This document shows, in pieces, positions 5,271 through 5,855 of a DNA stretch of 5,855 nt. Each line of letters starts with the position of its first letter. The stretch's first letter is position 1. Below the pieces are notes generated by a model. It searched no databases and was not told where the DNA came from. It worked only from the letters and a program-made list of their open reading frames with translations. Position numbers and translations under genes: made by a program. Source of the stretch: Candidatus Goldiibacteriota bacterium (GTDB lineage Bacteria; Oederibacteriota; PGYV01; DSYL01); NCBI GenBank assembly GCA_026418955.1, contig JAOAAI010000241.1, positions 1 to 5,855 on the forward strand, read 5' to 3'.

Positions 5271-5855
5271 ATTCTGGGTAATTGCTCACCTTCTGGCATA
5301 AAAATTATTTTTTCTCCACCGATTTTTGTCTTTAAAATCAATTTTCCATCGCCTTTTGTCACATATCCTATTAATGTTGCCTTTCTTCCATATTTATGTT
5401 TTTTTAATATTTTTAATGCTTTTTCTGTATAATTTTTTTCAAGAATAATAACCATTTTTCCTTCATTGGCAAGATACCATGGTTCAAATCCCATTATTGA
5501 ACAAGCGGCTTTTACAGGTTTACTTAAGGGTAACCTATCTTCTTCAATAACTATATTTACTTTTGAATCCATTGCAATTTCATTTAATACTCCTGCTAGT
5601 CCACCACGAGTTGGATCTCTCATCACATTAATCTTTATACCAGATAATATCAGTTTTTCAATCATATCATTTAAAGGGGCACAATCACTTTTTATATTCG
5701 CATCAAATGAAATACCTTCTCTATCTTTTAAAATTGCTATTTCATGCTCACCAATATTACCAGTTATTATAACAACATTTCCTGGTTTTGCATTAGTAGA
5801 TGAAATTTTAATATCAGGTTTTATAAGTTCTCCAAAACCTGTTGTGTTTATAAAA
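5264..5855 (-). CDS. hypE: [NiFe] hydrogenase maturation protein HypE (C-terminal part)
   Basis: HypE accepts a carbamoyl group from HypF on its C-terminal cysteine and dehydrates it with ATP to a thiocyanate. This supplies the CN ligands placed on the active-site iron with HypC-HypD. The gene runs off the right edge: 196 codons are visible and about 140 N-terminal residues should lie outside. An internal Met at 5665 is not the start; the frame is open to the window edge and codes for HypE sequence. Visible motifs include KPGNVVIITGNIGEHEIAIL, SDCAPLN, RDPTRGGLA with NEIA, YLANEGK, and the C-terminal GEQLPRIC. The essential terminal Cys (codon 5269-5267) is intact. This PurM-like protein is told from SelD and PurM by that tail. 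The cell should therefore make a [NiFe] hydrogenase, and other hyp genes are expected to the right. Confidence 0.97.
   Translation of the reverse strand, partial: FINTTGFGELIKPDIKISSTNAKPGNVVIITGNIGEHEIAILKDREGISFDANIKSDCAPLNDMIEKLILSGIKINVMRDPTRGGLAGVLNEIAMDSKVNIVIEEDRLPLSKPVKAACSIMGFEPWYLANEGKMVIILEKNYTEKALKILKKHKYGRKATLIGYVTKGDGKLILKTKIGGEKIIFMPEGEQLPRIC

Noticed and set aside
5264..5665. A short 133-residue protein starting at the Met at 5665
   Set aside because: The frame stays open to the right edge and encodes further HypE sequence (including the Ser-Asp-Cys-Ala-Pro-Leu-Asn motif), so this is an internal Met of a gene cut by the window edge.

Overview
The window is AT-rich (about 30% G+C by eye). 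Every gene I can support lies on the minus strand, so transcription runs from the right end to the left end. It looks like the chromosome of a Gram-negative-type bacterium. It has a GT9 heptosyltransferase-like enzyme (typical of lipopolysaccharide assembly), a lipoprotein signal peptide, SecG and a [NiFe]-hydrogenase maturation protein. The order gap-pgk-tpiA-secG followed by a probable peptide-binding lipoprotein recalls Desulfobacterota, Nitrospirota or related anaerobes, but that placement is inference and I do not name a species.

Right part (about 3991-5855), in transcription order: the 3' part of hypE, a GT9 glycosyltransferase, and a 90-residue three-helix membrane protein of unknown function. 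hypE and the glycosyltransferase gene overlap by 7 bases. The glycosyltransferase and membrane protein genes overlap by 4 bases (ATGA). These three are very probably co-transcribed and translationally coupled. HypE keeps its C-terminal Pro-Arg-Ile-Cys, the cysteine on which the cyanide ligand of the hydrogenase iron is made.

Gap 3739-3990 (252 bases): no gene. It holds the best promoter candidate in the window (TTGACA, 17 bases, AAAAAT), two inverted repeats around the expected transcription start, and the strong ribosome binding site of gap. I see no convincing terminator for the upstream operon.

Central and left part (1-3738): gap (glyceraldehyde-3-phosphate dehydrogenase), pgk (phosphoglycerate kinase), tpiA (triosephosphate isomerase, TTG start), secG (SecYEG translocase subunit) and the start of a lipoprotein gene that runs off the left edge. 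Spacings are 75, 107, 52 and 26 bases. The first three enzymes form the triose-phosphate section of glycolysis/gluconeogenesis: triosephosphate isomerase supplies glyceraldehyde-3-phosphate, GAPDH oxidises it to 1,3-bisphosphoglycerate, and PGK makes ATP and 3-phosphoglycerate. A stable-looking hairpin lies between gap and pgk.

Overall this is mostly ordinary core metabolism. I found no convincing new system. The points most worth a second look are the gap control region, the gap-pgk hairpin, and the tight coupling of hypE to a glycosyltransferase and an unknown membrane protein.
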